DNA of 64,000 nucleotides from Phyllobacteriaceae bacterium (GCA_023954255.1 JAMLIH010000004.1:1-64000); one strand, 5' to 3'; positions 47,208-56,270 are shown, numbered from the stretch's first letter. Made by a program: numbers and translations. Notes: generated by a model from the letters alone, not told the origin.

Positions 47208-47651
47208 ATGGAAGCACTGAATGAATTCTGGCCGGGCCTGGCCGATTACCGGCCGGCCCTGCTCGCCCTGGCAATCCTCTGTCTTGCCGTTCTGGCGCAG
47301 TCCTTTCTCGCCGGAGTGCTTGCGCTCGCAAAAGGAGAAGAAGTGCCCGGCATGCCCCTGAAAGGGGGGCATGCAAAGCGGAGTTTCAGGATTCTTCGCA
47401 CCTATGCCAACTCGGCGGAGAACCTCCCCGCCTTCGCCACCGTCGTGCTGCTGGCCGCTTTCGCAGGCGCCAGCGCCATGCTGGTCAACTGGCTGGCCGC
47501 ACTGCATCTTGCTGCCCGGCTTGCCTATTGGGGCGTCTACTATGGCGGCATCGGCAGGCCGTCGGGTGGCCCGAGAACGGTTGTCTATGTGATCGGCCTT
47601 CTTGCCAATGCCGTGCTTGCCGCCACTGCCATTCTGGCGCTGATGGGCTGA
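47208..47651 (+). CDS. MAPEG family membrane protein
   Basis: This 147-residue protein has four membrane helices and the MAPEG-like pattern RTYANSAENLPAFATVVLLAA with ARLAYWGVYY. MAPEG proteins include glutathione transferases and peroxidases of membranes. It lies between the YciI gene and the sigma factor gene, in the same direction, with AGGAG before its ATG. Confidence 0.88.
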   Translation: MEALNEFWPGLADYRPALLALAILCLAVLAQSFLAGVLALAKGEEVPGMPLKGGHAKRSFRILRTYANSAENLPAFATVVLLAAFAGASAMLVNWLAALHLAARLAYWGVYYGGIGRPSGGPRTVVYVIGLLANAVLAATAILALMG

Positions 47652-47668
47652 CCGGCCGAGTTGCGCCG

Positions 47669-48961
47669 TTGGCAGGGGAGCCGCCAGACATCCGACCGGA
47701 CAAGGAAACCGCATCCCTTGCGGGGGATGCGGTTGAAGCCGTTATCCGCTCGCAATGGGGCCGCATCCTCGCTTCTCTGACCAAGACCTTCAACGACTTC
47801 CAGCTTGCCGAGGACGCCCTTCAGGATGCCGTGGAATCGGCGCTCATCCACTGGCGGCGCAACGGCCTTCCCCGCACACCGGCCGCATGGCTCATCCAGA
47901 CTGCCCGCCGAAAAGCCATCGACCGGTTGCGGCGAAAGACGAATTTCCGCTCCAGGGAAGCCGAAATCACCCGGCTGATCGAGCTCGACGCCGATGACAA
48001 CGATCGTGAGCGGCTGGCAATGAACGAAAGCGCAATCCCCGATCATCGCCTGGAAATGATCTTCACCTGCTGCCATCCGGCACTTGAGGAAAAATCCCGC
48101 CTGGCGCTTACACTGCGTACCCTCGGCGGCCTGACTACGGAGGAAATCGCCCGGGCGTTCCTCGACCGCAGGGAGGCCATGGCCGCACGGCTGACCCGCG
48201 CGAGGAAGAAGATCGCCCTTGCCGGCATTCCCTACGAAATCCCGGACAGTACCCAGCTTCCCGAACGGCTCAACTCGGTGCTTTCCGTCATCTACCTGAT
48301 CTTCAACGAAGGCTACCTGGCGTCTGCAGGCGACAGTCCGATCCGCAGCGAGCTGACCGATGAGGCCATCCGGCTATCCCGGCTGGTTGTTCGCCTCATG
48401 CCCGAAGAAACTGAAGCGGCCGGCCTGCTGGCGCTGCTCATGCTCCACAATGCACGCAAGCCGGCCCGCACCGACACCGATGGCCATATCGTGCCACTGG
48501 AGGAACAGGACCGGCAGAGCTGGGACCAGGCAGACATTGCCGAGGGGACTGCCATCCTGAAGCAGGCACTCGCCAGGGGCCGGGTCGGAGCCTATCAGTT
48601 GCAGGCTGCAATCTCCGCCTGCCATTGCGAAGCGCCTTCCTGGTCGGAAACCGACTGGGCGCAAATCCTCGCCCTCTACGATCTTCTGGAGGCGGTAATG
48701 CCCAATCCCGTGGTGCGTCTCAACCGGTTGCTGGCGCTAGCCCAGCTTCGCGGCCCGGAAGAGGCCCTGCAGGGCATGGATGCCCTTGCTGGCACGCTTG
48801 AAGCCTATCAGCCCTTTCATGCCGCCCGCGCCGACCTGCTTGCCCGCACCGGGCAGACAGACGAAGCGCGAAAGGCCTATGCTGCCGCAATCGCCCTTTC
48901 CACCACACCGGCAGAACGGGCGTTTCTCGAGACTCGGCTGGCACGGCTTTCAACAGGTTGA
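47669..48961 (+). CDS. ECF42-like RNA polymerase sigma factor with C-terminal TPR-like extension
   Basis: This protein of about 430 residues has sigma region 2 (FQLAEDALQDAVESALIHW and RKAIDRLRRK), region 4 (LTLRTLGGLTTEEIARAFL, EAMAARLTRARKKI) and a long helical C-terminal part with TPR-like segments (ARADLLARTGQTDEARKAYA). This is the ECF42 pattern, whose members lack an anti-sigma factor and sit near DGPF genes, as here. No ATG or GTG lies in frame; I chose TTG 47669, just past the MAPEG stop, though its ribosome site is poor. The open frame runs back to TTG 47528. Confidence 0.88.
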   Translation: MAGEPPDIRPDKETASLAGDAVEAVIRSQWGRILASLTKTFNDFQLAEDALQDAVESALIHWRRNGLPRTPAAWLIQTARRKAIDRLRRKTNFRSREAEITRLIELDADDNDRERLAMNESAIPDHRLEMIFTCCHPALEEKSRLALTLRTLGGLTTEEIARAFLDRREAMAARLTRARKKIALAGIPYEIPDSTQLPERLNSVLSVIYLIFNEGYLASAGDSPIRSELTDEAIRLSRLVVRLMPEETEAAGLLALLMLHNARKPARTDTDGHIVPLEEQDRQSWDQADIAEGTAILKQALARGRVGAYQLQAAISACHCEAPSWSETDWAQILALYDLLEAVMPNPVVRLNRLLALAQLRGPEEALQGMDALAGTLEAYQPFHAARADLLARTGQTDEARKAYAAAIALSTTPAERAFLETRLARLSTG

Positions 48962-49046
48962 GCGCTTTCATCAGCCACGGTCTGGCCACAGCATTACGGC
49001 CGGTCTGGGCATACTGCGCCGAACGGAACCCGCCTACTGCTTTGGC

Positions 49047-49811
49047 ATGATGACACAACTGGCCGACCTCTACGCTTCCTCCGGCTACCAGATTATCCTG
49101 GCAGCCTGTCTGCTTGCCGGACTGGTGAGGGGCTTTTCCGGCTTCGGCACGTCGATGATCCTCATGCCGGTCATTGCCGCCGTCTATTCGCCGCAAACCG
49201 CCGTCGTGCTGGTCTTCCTGATCGACTCCACGGCGGCAATACCCGTCGTCATTCCCGAGTTACGGCGGGTCGAGTGGAAAAGCCTGTTGCCTGGCTTTGC
49301 CGGTTTTCTTGTTGTCCTGCCGTTGGGACTCGCAGTGCTCAAATTCGGCGACCCGGTCGTCCTGCGATGGTCGCTGGCAATCCTGATCATGCTGTCGGTC
49401 GTCATCCTGTGGTCAGGCTGGCGGTATGAAGGCCCGCGCAGCCGCGCCATTGATACGGCAATCGGCGGGGTTTCGGGGTTCACCGGCGGCGCATGCGGCC
49501 TGCCCGGCCCGCCGGTGATCATCTACTGGATGGCTGCCCGGCTGAAGGCAGCCGTCGTGCGGGCAAACACCATGGTGTTTCTCTACATCACCGACTGCGC
49601 CATCGGTGTGGGGCTGTTTCTTTCCGGCATCCTGACCTTCGACGGGCTGATCAAGGGCGCCGGGGCCATGCCTTTTTATCTCGCCGGGCTCCTGATAGGC
49701 GCCCGGGGCTTCAGCATGGCAAATGAAACCACTTACCGGCGGATCGCCTTCCTGATCATTCTGGTTGCCGCAATCACATCACTGCCGCTGTTCGACGCTG
49801 TGCTGCGCTAG
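49047..49811 (+). CDS. TauE/SafE family permease
   Basis: This 254-residue protein has about eight membrane segments and the TauE/SafE pattern AGLVRGFSGFGTSMILMPV with GGVSGFTGGACGLPGPPVIIY in the second repeat. Members move sulfonates, sulfite or sulfoacetate out of cells; the substrate here is unknown. ATG 49047 is followed by a second ATG. The stop is one base from the stop of the next, opposing gene. Confidence 0.9.
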   Translation: MMTQLADLYASSGYQIILAACLLAGLVRGFSGFGTSMILMPVIAAVYSPQTAVVLVFLIDSTAAIPVVIPELRRVEWKSLLPGFAGFLVVLPLGLAVLKFGDPVVLRWSLAILIMLSVVILWSGWRYEGPRSRAIDTAIGGVSGFTGGACGLPGPPVIIYWMAARLKAAVVRANTMVFLYITDCAIGVGLFLSGILTFDGLIKGAGAMPFYLAGLLIGARGFSMANETTYRRIAFLIILVAAITSLPLFDAVLR

Positions 49812-49812
49812 G

Positions 49813-50724
49813 CTAGGACGTCTCTTCCGCCTCCGGCAGCCTGCCGACCGGCTGCACCAGCGCGAGACCCACCAGCATGAGGCTCACCGCAAGCCAGACC
49901 CAGGATGAATAGCTCTCGCCCAGAAATAGCATCGAATTGGTGATGCCGGTAAGCGTCACCACGTAGGAAATCTGCGCGGTAAAGACCACGCCGGCAAACC
50001 CGACCAGCCAGATATAGCCCGAATAGGCGACAAGATGCGCAAGCGAGGTTCCCAGCATTGCCCATTCCGGTGCCTGCCAGGGTTTGAACAGGTCGATCCA
50101 TTGGCCGCTCAACAGCGCCATCGGCGTGATGATCAGAAGGCCGACAACTGACGCGCCCCAGAGGGCGGCAAGCGGATTGAGCCGGCGCGGCGCCTGCATG
50201 GCGACAAAATTTCCTTCAATGCCGTAGCAAAACGGGGCAATCAGCGCGATGAACACCCAGACAGTCAGCCCGGCAACAGGCAGGCTGGCCTCGGGCAGCG
50301 CGATCAGCAGCATGGCGGAAACGCCGAGCACGACACCCAGCGAGCGGGAAAGGCGGAAGCGCTCATTGCCGAGCGCTAGCGCGATGAGAAGCGAGAACAT
50401 CGGCACGGTGGTGATCACCACCGCCATGATGCCTGCCGGCAGCCTGGCAGCCGCCATGTAGGAAAACGAGTTGGGCAGCACCGTTCCCAGCAGCGCCACA
50501 CCCGCATAGAAGAAGAGATGGCGCCGGTCGAAAGGCACCCTGATCCGCTTGTTGGCGATCACCACGCCAAGCAGCACAACGGCATACAGAAGCTGCCAGA
50601 AGATCAGACCGAACGGCTGGTATCCACTCGAAACCGCCACCTTGGTAAGCGGCTGGGTGGTGCCCCAGGCACAGCCGAAGAGAAGCAGTCCGCCAAAGGC
50701 CAGAAGCGAATGGAACCGTTCCAT
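49813..50724 (-). CDS. EamA/DMT family permease
   Basis: This 303-residue protein has ten membrane segments in two EamA repeats (FGCAWGTTQPLTKVAVSSGY and the later VTLTGITNSMLFLGESYSSW). It is not closely like the DMT protein at 20533. The substrate is unknown. It ends one base from the convergent TauE gene and starts five bases after the yebC-type stop, so it may be cotranscribed with it. Confidence 0.9.
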   Translation of the reverse strand: MERFHSLLAFGGLLLFGCAWGTTQPLTKVAVSSGYQPFGLIFWQLLYAVVLLGVVIANKRIRVPFDRRHLFFYAGVALLGTVLPNSFSYMAAARLPAGIMAVVITTVPMFSLLIALALGNERFRLSRSLGVVLGVSAMLLIALPEASLPVAGLTVWVFIALIAPFCYGIEGNFVAMQAPRRLNPLAALWGASVVGLLIITPMALLSGQWIDLFKPWQAPEWAMLGTSLAHLVAYSGYIWLVGFAGVVFTAQISYVVTLTGITNSMLFLGESYSSWVWLAVSLMLVGLALVQPVGRLPEAEETS

Positions 50725-50729
50725 CTCGC

Positions 50730-51485
50730 CTAGGCCGAAAGCTTTTCCATCTCCTCGTCGGAAATGTCGAAATTGGCAAATACGTTCTGGACGTCGTCGT
50801 CCTCTTCCAGGGCGCCGATCAGTTTCATCAGCGTGCCGGCCTTTTCACCGTCGACCGGGGTGAGGTTCTGCGGTTTCCAGATCAGGTTGACTGATTCGGC
50901 TTCGCCGAGGCTGCTCTCGAGCGCCTTGGAAACCTCGCCGACATCCTCGAACGCACACAGGATGGTATGACCTTCCTCCTCGTCGCTTTCCACATCCTCG
51001 GCACCCGCTTCGATGGCGGCTTCCATCACCGCATCGTCCGAACCTGCGGAAAAGGGATAGGTGATCTCACCCTTGCGGTCGAACATGAAGGAAACAGAGC
51101 CGGTTTCTCCAAGGGCTCCGCCGAATTTGGTGAAGGCTGCGCGCACGTTGGAGGCCGTGCGGTTGAGATTGTCCGTCAGGCATTCGACGATCACCGCAAT
51201 GCCGCCGGGGCCATAGCCCTCATAGCGCATTTCCTTGTAGTCCTCGCCGTCGCCGCCGGCGCCCTTGTTCATGGCGCGCTGAATGTTGTCCTTCGGCATC
51301 GATTGGCCCCTGGCATTCTGGATCGCCAGTCGCAGGCGCGGGTTCATGTCGGGATCGGTCACACCGCCGCCCATTTTCACCGCCACCGTGATTTCCTTCG
51401 ACAGGCGCGAAAACAGTTTCGAGCGGGCGGCATCGGCGCGCCCCTTCTTGTGCATGATGTTCTTGAATTTCGAATGGCCGGCCAC
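50730..51485 (-). CDS. YebC/PmpR family protein
   Basis: This 251-residue protein begins (GTG) [20 protein letters not shown] and has [20 protein letters not shown], both typical of YebC/TACO1. Long held to be a transcription regulator, the family is now tied also to translation of proline-rich stretches. The true start is the GTG at 51485; the ATG at 51497 adds four residues not seen in the family. It lies, as in many alphaproteobacteria, near the ruv genes. Confidence 0.96.
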   Translation of the reverse strand: MAGHSKFKNIMHKKGRADAARSKLFSRLSKEITVAVKMGGGVTDPDMNPRLRLAIQNARGQSMPKDNIQRAMNKGAGGDGEDYKEMRYEGYGPGGIAVIVECLTDNLNRTASNVRAAFTKFGGALGETGSVSFMFDRKGEITYPFSAGSDDAVMEAAIEAGAEDVESDEEEGHTILCAFEDVGEVSKALESSLGEAESVNLIWKPQNLTPVDGEKAGTLMKLIGALEEDDDVQNVFANFDISDEEMEKLSA

Positions 51486-51572
51486 GGCACACCTCATGAA
51501 ACTTTATTGTTTGGAAAATCGCGGCGCTTATAAACGCCAAACCCGTTCCTCGTCCAGACAGGGAAAAGACAA

Positions 51573-52076
51573 ATGACCAACTTGCAGACCCTCCCTCCCC
51601 TGCCATGGCATGGCGGCTGCCAGTGCGGACAGGAGCGCTACAAGCTCACCGCCTGGCCGCTGACGCTCTATGCCTGCCATTGTACGGAATGCCAGAAACA
51701 GTCGGCCAGCATGCACGGTCTGCCGATGCTGGTGCCGCGCAACGCGCTGGAGTTCACCGGAAACATGAAAATCTGGTCGCGGCCAACCGATTCCGGCAAC
51801 ACGACGAACTGCCATTTCTGCCCGGAATGCGGCACGCGGCTCTATCATCACGGCACCCACCGCCAGGAGCCCGAGGCCGTCGTCAGCGTCAAGGGCGGCT
51901 CGCTCGACCACATCCGCCTGCTGGAGCCTGTCGGCCATATCTGGCTCAAATCAGCGCAGGCGGGTTTCCGCGCCGACCCGGCTGCGATGTGCTTCGAAGG
52001 CCAGCCTGAAAGCTATGAACCCCTGCATCAGGCCTTTGCCCGGCGCTACCCTCCGGTTTCGTCCTTCAAGGGTTGA
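51573..52076 (+). CDS. GFA (CENP-V/glutathione-dependent formaldehyde-activating) family protein
   Basis: This 167-residue protein has the zinc-binding Cys pattern GGCQCGQERY, YACHCTECQKQS and CHFCPECGTRLYHH of the GFA fold. True formaldehyde-activating activity is shown for few members, so the role is open. It is divergent from the yebC-type gene, with 87 bases between. Confidence 0.9.
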   Translation: MTNLQTLPPLPWHGGCQCGQERYKLTAWPLTLYACHCTECQKQSASMHGLPMLVPRNALEFTGNMKIWSRPTDSGNTTNCHFCPECGTRLYHHGTHRQEPEAVVSVKGGSLDHIRLLEPVGHIWLKSAQAGFRADPAAMCFEGQPESYEPLHQAFARRYPPVSSFKG

Positions 52077-52144
52077 AAACTATCTGACACTTTGGGCATA
52101 CTATCCGCGTCAGACCCCGTCTGCTCCCCGGGAGGGCTTGCACC

Positions 52145-52786
52145 ATGAAGCGTATCTCCACTGTCTGCTGCCTGATCGCAGCGATCGTTTCCACCATTCT
52201 GCTTTCAACGGCTGCCGCGGAAGCAAAGCAGCGTTACATCGCCAAGCGACCTGGCGAAGTCGTCTTCCTGCGCGGCCTCGCCAACGTCTTCTCTCTTGGC
52301 CTCGACACTCTGTCGGACGAATTGAAGAAATACGGCGTCTACAGCTACGTCCACAACCACAAGGCCTGGGAAAAGGTCGGCCAGCAGATCATCGCCAAGA
52401 GCCGCAAGGGCCAGCTTTCCTACCCCGTCATCATCATCGGCCATTCGCTTGGTGTGGGTGCCTCGCCGAAGCTCGCCACCATGCTCGGCCGCCAGGGCAT
52501 CGCCGTCCAGTACATGGTCATGCTCGACGCCGTTGAACCGCTGCCGGTGACGAATTTCGTCGAGGACGCGATCAACTACTATCTGCCCAAGCGGCGCGGC
52601 CAGAACATGATCAGCCCTTCGAGGGATTTCGAGGGGCACTATGAAAATGTGAACGTCAAGGAACGTCTGCAGGGCATCGACCATTTCAACATCGACGAGA
52701 ACGAGATCCTGCGCGGCCAGATGACCAAGCGGATATTCGAACTGATCGAGAAGGAAGAAGCCGAACTGAAGCAGGAAGGCGGCTGA
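52145..52786 (+). CDS. exported alpha/beta-hydrolase-like protein
   Basis: This 213-residue protein has a signal peptide (VCCLIAAIVSTILLSTAAAEA) and a lipase/thioesterase-like nucleophile elbow IIIGHSLGVGASPKL with the probable catalytic Ser near residue 102; an Asp in VMLDAVEP and His in GIDHFNIDE could finish the triad. The family resembles rhizobial exported hydrolases of unknown substrate. GGGAGG precedes the ATG. It is convergent with the VHL-beta-like gene, five bases apart. Confidence 0.8.
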   Translation: MKRISTVCCLIAAIVSTILLSTAAAEAKQRYIAKRPGEVVFLRGLANVFSLGLDTLSDELKKYGVYSYVHNHKAWEKVGQQIIAKSRKGQLSYPVIIIGHSLGVGASPKLATMLGRQGIAVQYMVMLDAVEPLPVTNFVEDAINYYLPKRRGQNMISPSRDFEGHYENVNVKERLQGIDHFNIDENEILRGQMTKRIFELIEKEEAELKQEGG

Positions 52787-52791
52787 GCAGC

Positions 52792-53673
52792 CTATTCCGG
52801 TCCGAAATCGCGGCCCGGTGCCGTGATGTTGAAAACCGAGATTCCCGGCTGCGGCATGAACATCTCGATGCAGTTGCCCGGCCCGTCGGTGAACATCCAG
52901 GGATGGGTCATGAAGGTGTTGATGGCAAACTCCTCGCCGGGATTGAGCGTCGCATATTGCTTCGGCTGGCCATCGAAGCCGATCCAGTAAACAGCTCGGA
53001 AACCGTCGCTCAGATTGACGAAGGCCATGCTGACCGGCACGTCGGAGTTCTGTGAGGCCTGCCCGCCAAGCTGGTCGCAGGTCGCCCATCGCGGATCGAA
53101 AGCCTGTCCGGCAGGCTGCGCCGGTTGAACCGGCTGGGTCGGCTGGGCAGCGGCGTTGGGATTGAAATTGCCGTGATAGAAGCGGCAGTCGGCCAGCAGG
53201 CTGGAAATCGCCATCCGGCTGCCGCGAAGCGGGATATCCACCGCATTGCCGTTTACCCGGTAGACCAGATGGTTCATCCGCATCAGCACCTGCCACAGCG
53301 GATCGTTCATATCGAGCTCGATTCGCACGCCGGTGTAGTCTTCTTCCGACAGCGCCGCCTTGGCCGCACCCTGGTAGAACATCGGGCCGGCATCGGCCTG
53401 AAACTCAATGCCGATCGGCGTGCCATCAGGCGCCCCGCCGGTATCGGCGGCAAGTTCCAGCATGGGCAGGCCGGCTGTTGAACCGGCAAAGCAGCGCGCA
53501 TGGCCCATCACGAAATCGGTCTCCGGGACGCCAAGCGTTGCCATTGAGGTCATCCGTCCCTTGTTCTGCTCGTCGGTGAACTGGCTGTACTGCCAGGCCA
53601 TGTCGGCTGGAAACTGCGCCAGAGCGGTACACGCTGTTGCGAGGAAAACTGTCAGGAAAGCGGTAAGGCGCAT
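52792..53673 (-). CDS. exported protein with C-terminal VHL beta-like domain
   Basis: This 293-residue protein has a signal peptide (LTAFLTVFLATACTALAQ), an N-terminal domain of unknown type (20-170), a Gln/Pro linker (AAAQPTQPVQPAQPAG) and a C-terminal domain (about 205-285). The last has the order of motifs in the von Hippel-Lindau beta domain: VSMAFVNLSDGFRAVYWIGF, DGQPKQYATLNPGEEFAIN, TFMTHPWMFTD. In pVHL this fold binds a hydroxyproline peptide; bacterial copies have no known ligand. The assignment rests on my pattern comparison. Confidence 0.75.
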   Translation of the reverse strand: MRLTAFLTVFLATACTALAQFPADMAWQYSQFTDEQNKGRMTSMATLGVPETDFVMGHARCFAGSTAGLPMLELAADTGGAPDGTPIGIEFQADAGPMFYQGAAKAALSEEDYTGVRIELDMNDPLWQVLMRMNHLVYRVNGNAVDIPLRGSRMAISSLLADCRFYHGNFNPNAAAQPTQPVQPAQPAGQAFDPRWATCDQLGGQASQNSDVPVSMAFVNLSDGFRAVYWIGFDGQPKQYATLNPGEEFAINTFMTHPWMFTDGPGNCIEMFMPQPGISVFNITAPGRDFGPE

Positions 53674-53760
53674 GCATATCCCCTGTTCAAGATCACGTTG
53701 CGCCCCGTCAAATACAGTTGCCCCGGTCTTTCCCTAAATCAAGCGCAACCTTCGCATTTG

Positions 53761-54576
53761 CTACCATGGCATGACGTTTTCCAGTCGCGGGCCGATCCTC
53801 AACGGGGCAATGTGAGTGGCCAGTCCGGTCTTTTCATCGATTTCGATCCCAACGCCGGCAAGCGTTGCTTCCCCTGAAGCAGGTTCGAACCGGCCCTTGG
53901 GAATCTTGGACACAAAGCGATTGATCGGCTCTTCCTTGTCCATCCCGAGCGAGGAATCGTAGTCGCCGCACATGCCGGCATCGGAAATATAGGCCGTGCC
54001 GCCTGAAAGAATCTGGTGATCGGCCGTCGGCACGTGGGTATGGGTGCCGACCACCGCACTGACGCGCCCGTCCACGAAGTGGGCAAAGCACATCTTTTCC
54101 GACGTAGCTTCAGCGTGAAAATCGACAAACACCACGTCGGCTGCGGAACCGAGCGGACCATCGGCAAGGATCGCCTCGCCACAGGCGAAAGGATCGTCCA
54201 GCTCGGGATGCATGAAAACCCGGCCCATCAGGTTCATCACCATGACGCGCGCGCCGTTACGCGCCTCGTAGACATTGACGCCCCGGCCCGGCGTGCCGGC
54301 CGGATAGTTGGCCGGCCGAAGGAAACGTTCCTCCTGATCGGCAAAGGAAAGCGCCTCCTTTTGGTCCCAGACATGATTGCCGGTCGTCATCACGTCGGCA
54401 CCCGCCTCGATGGTCGAGTCGAGAATGGCCTGTGTGACGCCGAAACCGTTGGCGGCGTTTTCACCGTTGACGATGACGAAATCCGCCTTCAGCGACTGGA
54501 TCAGGTCCGGCAGTTGTTCGAATACAACAACCCGGCCGGAGCGGCCCACCATGTCTCCCAGAAAAAGCAAACGCAT
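53761..54576 (-). CDS. TIGR00282/YmdB-like metallophosphoesterase
   Basis: This 271-residue enzyme has MRLLFLGDMVGRSGR with metal-binding Asp8, VIVNGENAANG, TTGNHVWD, VDFHAEATSEK and VGTHTHVPTAD, which together form the two-metal site of the YmdB family. YmdB of Bacillus cleaves cyclic nucleotides and affects biofilms. It follows the formyl-THF ligase gene on the same strand, an arrangement common in alphaproteobacteria. Confidence 0.95.
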   Translation of the reverse strand: MRLLFLGDMVGRSGRVVVFEQLPDLIQSLKADFVIVNGENAANGFGVTQAILDSTIEAGADVMTTGNHVWDQKEALSFADQEERFLRPANYPAGTPGRGVNVYEARNGARVMVMNLMGRVFMHPELDDPFACGEAILADGPLGSAADVVFVDFHAEATSEKMCFAHFVDGRVSAVVGTHTHVPTADHQILSGGTAYISDAGMCGDYDSSLGMDKEEPINRFVSKIPKGRFEPASGEATLAGVGIEIDEKTGLATHIAPLRIGPRLENVMPW

Positions 54577-54650
54577 GAACTGTCCTTCGTGCCCGCCCCG
54601 GCGTACCAGTCAGGCGGCCGTTGTGAAGACCACCTCGTTTCGCGGATACC

Positions 54651-55241
54651 TCACCGGCCGGTCACGACATATTCCCGCTCGGTGATGATGGCATTGAGCG
54701 GCTGATCATGATCCTCGACCGGCACCGCCTCCACTTCTTGGCAGGAGAAGGCCAATCCTTCAAGCCTTGGCGTCATGCCCTTTGCCAGCAGTCGGGCGAT
54801 CGCCCGGTCGTAATGGCCGGCACCGTAGCCGATGCGCCCGCCCGTCCGGTCGAACACCGAAAGCGGCATGATCAGCAGTTGCGGATCAAGTGCCGGGGCG
54901 TCTTCACCCGGCCCGCTGGTGCCGAAGCCTGTAGGCACAAGCTCTGCCCCGCGCACAAGTTCGCGAAAGACAATGGTCGTCTTGTCCAGTACTACAGGCA
55001 AACAAAGCCGCGCGCCGCGCTGGCGCACGATCTCCATCAGCGGCCGCGCGTCGATCTCCGAGCGGATCGGGAAAAAGCCGGACACCACCATGCCGGGTTC
55101 GATTTTCAGATGAGCAGAACCGATCTCGGCAGCCTTGAGGCTGAATTCGATGCGCTGCATTGCTTCAAGCGCATCACGCCGGCCAAGCACCTCATCGCGA
55201 AGCCTTGCCTTTTTCTGCCTGCCTGTTTCCGTCCGGTCCAT
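54651..55241 (-). CDS. 5-formyltetrahydrofolate cyclo-ligase
   Basis: This 196-residue enzyme has the N-terminal KARLRDEVLGRRDAL helix and the signature RIGYGAGHYDRAIARL (family form GxGxGxYDR). It turns 5-formyl-THF into methenyl-THF with ATP. The gene (ygfA or fau in E. coli) is often directly downstream of the 6S RNA gene, as it is here. Confidence 0.94.
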   Translation of the reverse strand: MDRTETGRQKKARLRDEVLGRRDALEAMQRIEFSLKAAEIGSAHLKIEPGMVVSGFFPIRSEIDARPLMEIVRQRGARLCLPVVLDKTTIVFRELVRGAELVPTGFGTSGPGEDAPALDPQLLIMPLSVFDRTGGRIGYGAGHYDRAIARLLAKGMTPRLEGLAFSCQEVEAVPVEDHDQPLNAIITEREYVVTGR

Positions 55242-55324
55242 TCTGCCCTCGACAATGGTCAGGCGCTGCGCGCGAGACGCAACGCTGGTGGAAAGCCGGC
55301 CCCGGAAGGAAAGGGACGAGCCGC

Positions 55325-55465
55325 CTTGGCCGTGAGACGTTTTCGATCCCGGGAACCTACTAAGTAGGTGGGTGCCATGTATCCGGGCCCACGAGCCCGG
55401 TCAGGGACGGCTCCCTTAAGGATCGGTAAGGCCCCGGGGATTGTTTGTCTCACGTACCACGCAGC
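55325..55465 (-). ncRNA. ssrS: 6S RNA
   Basis: On the minus strand CGTGAGAC (55447-55454) pairs with GTCTCACG (55331-55338) to close a long rod. Within it stand AATCCCCGGGGCCTTACC, CCGGGCTCGTGGGCCCGG and CCACCTACTTAGTAGGTTCC followed by CGGGATCGAAAACG, features I recall from alphaproteobacterial 6S RNA. Position just upstream of the formyl-THF cyclo-ligase gene is the classic ssrS-ygfA order. 6S RNA mimics an open promoter and holds RNA polymerase in slow growth. A TTATAT box near 55480-55485 may be its -10. Ends are approximate. Confidence 0.85.
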
Positions 55466-55620
55466 CCGCCGGTCGCACATATAATGCGGAGCGGACACTG
55501 CCGCCAGAGCCAAAAGTGCGAACCTCGCAGCTTTATTTGCGACACCTGGTCAAAAAACAGGGCGATCCGGCACCGCAGAACGCGGCACCGGATCGAAGCT
55601 GCCCAACCTGGCAAACGCGC

Positions 55621-56109
55621 TTACATGTAGGGCGAAATGCAGGGTTTGATCTGACCACTGTAGGATGTGTAGGTGTTGGTCGGGATCTTGTACGACTTGT
55701 ACTTGGTCATGCAGTACTGGATGTGCGCGTCGCCCCCTGCCATTACAGGCTGCGGCATCGGCTGCATCACTGGCTGCGGCACAGGCTGGACCATCACCGG
55801 AGGCTGCTGGACCACCACGGTCTGCGGCTGGTTGAGGCCATTGATCAGCACACCGCCGATCATGCCGCCGACGAGGCCGGCGCCAAAGCCGCCCAGACCG
55901 CCGTTTCCACCGCCGCCGCCACCACCGCCGCCGGGAGGCGGGGGAACAAGGCCACCGCCGGGTCCCGGGGGATTGCAGCCGCCCGGATTGAAGCAGGGCT
56001 GAATGCCCGGAGGGGCAAAGCCACCGCCGGCGAAGGCGCTGGGTGCATGGACTGTGAGCGTTGTTGCAAGCACGGCAGTTGCCGCTGCAAGATGAAGAAG
56101 TTTAAGCAT
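55621..56109 (-). CDS. exported Gly/Pro-rich protein with BA14K-type C-terminus
   Basis: This 162-residue protein has a signal peptide (LLHLAAATAVLATTLTVHAP), a Pro/Gly-rich region with a run of about nine Gly, a Gly-zipper-like hydrophobic part (GGFGAGLVGGMIGGVLINGL), a Pro/Gln/Val stretch and the end IQYCMTKYKSYKIPTNTYTS to the last Cys. That end fits the BA14K family (Cys...Ser-Tyr...Thr-Tyr...Gly...Cys), exported proteins of rhizobia and Brucella with lectin-like activity. ATG 56109 has AAGGAG ahead. Confidence 0.82.
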   Translation of the reverse strand: MLKLLHLAAATAVLATTLTVHAPSAFAGGGFAPPGIQPCFNPGGCNPPGPGGGLVPPPPGGGGGGGGGNGGLGGFGAGLVGGMIGGVLINGLNQPQTVVVQQPPVMVQPVPQPVMQPMPQPVMAGGDAHIQYCMTKYKSYKIPTNTYTSYSGQIKPCISPYM

Positions 56110-56270
56110 TGTAGTGCTCCTTGATATGCCCCAAGGAAACCCCAGTGACAGCACCGCTGCCTGCATCCGTTCTAGCCAACGGATCGTGCAGCCGATGTAT
56201 CATTTCGCACAGTTTGGAAATTTCGGCAGGCAGGCCGTTGCCTGGGCCCACTCCTCAAGCATGGCACACT

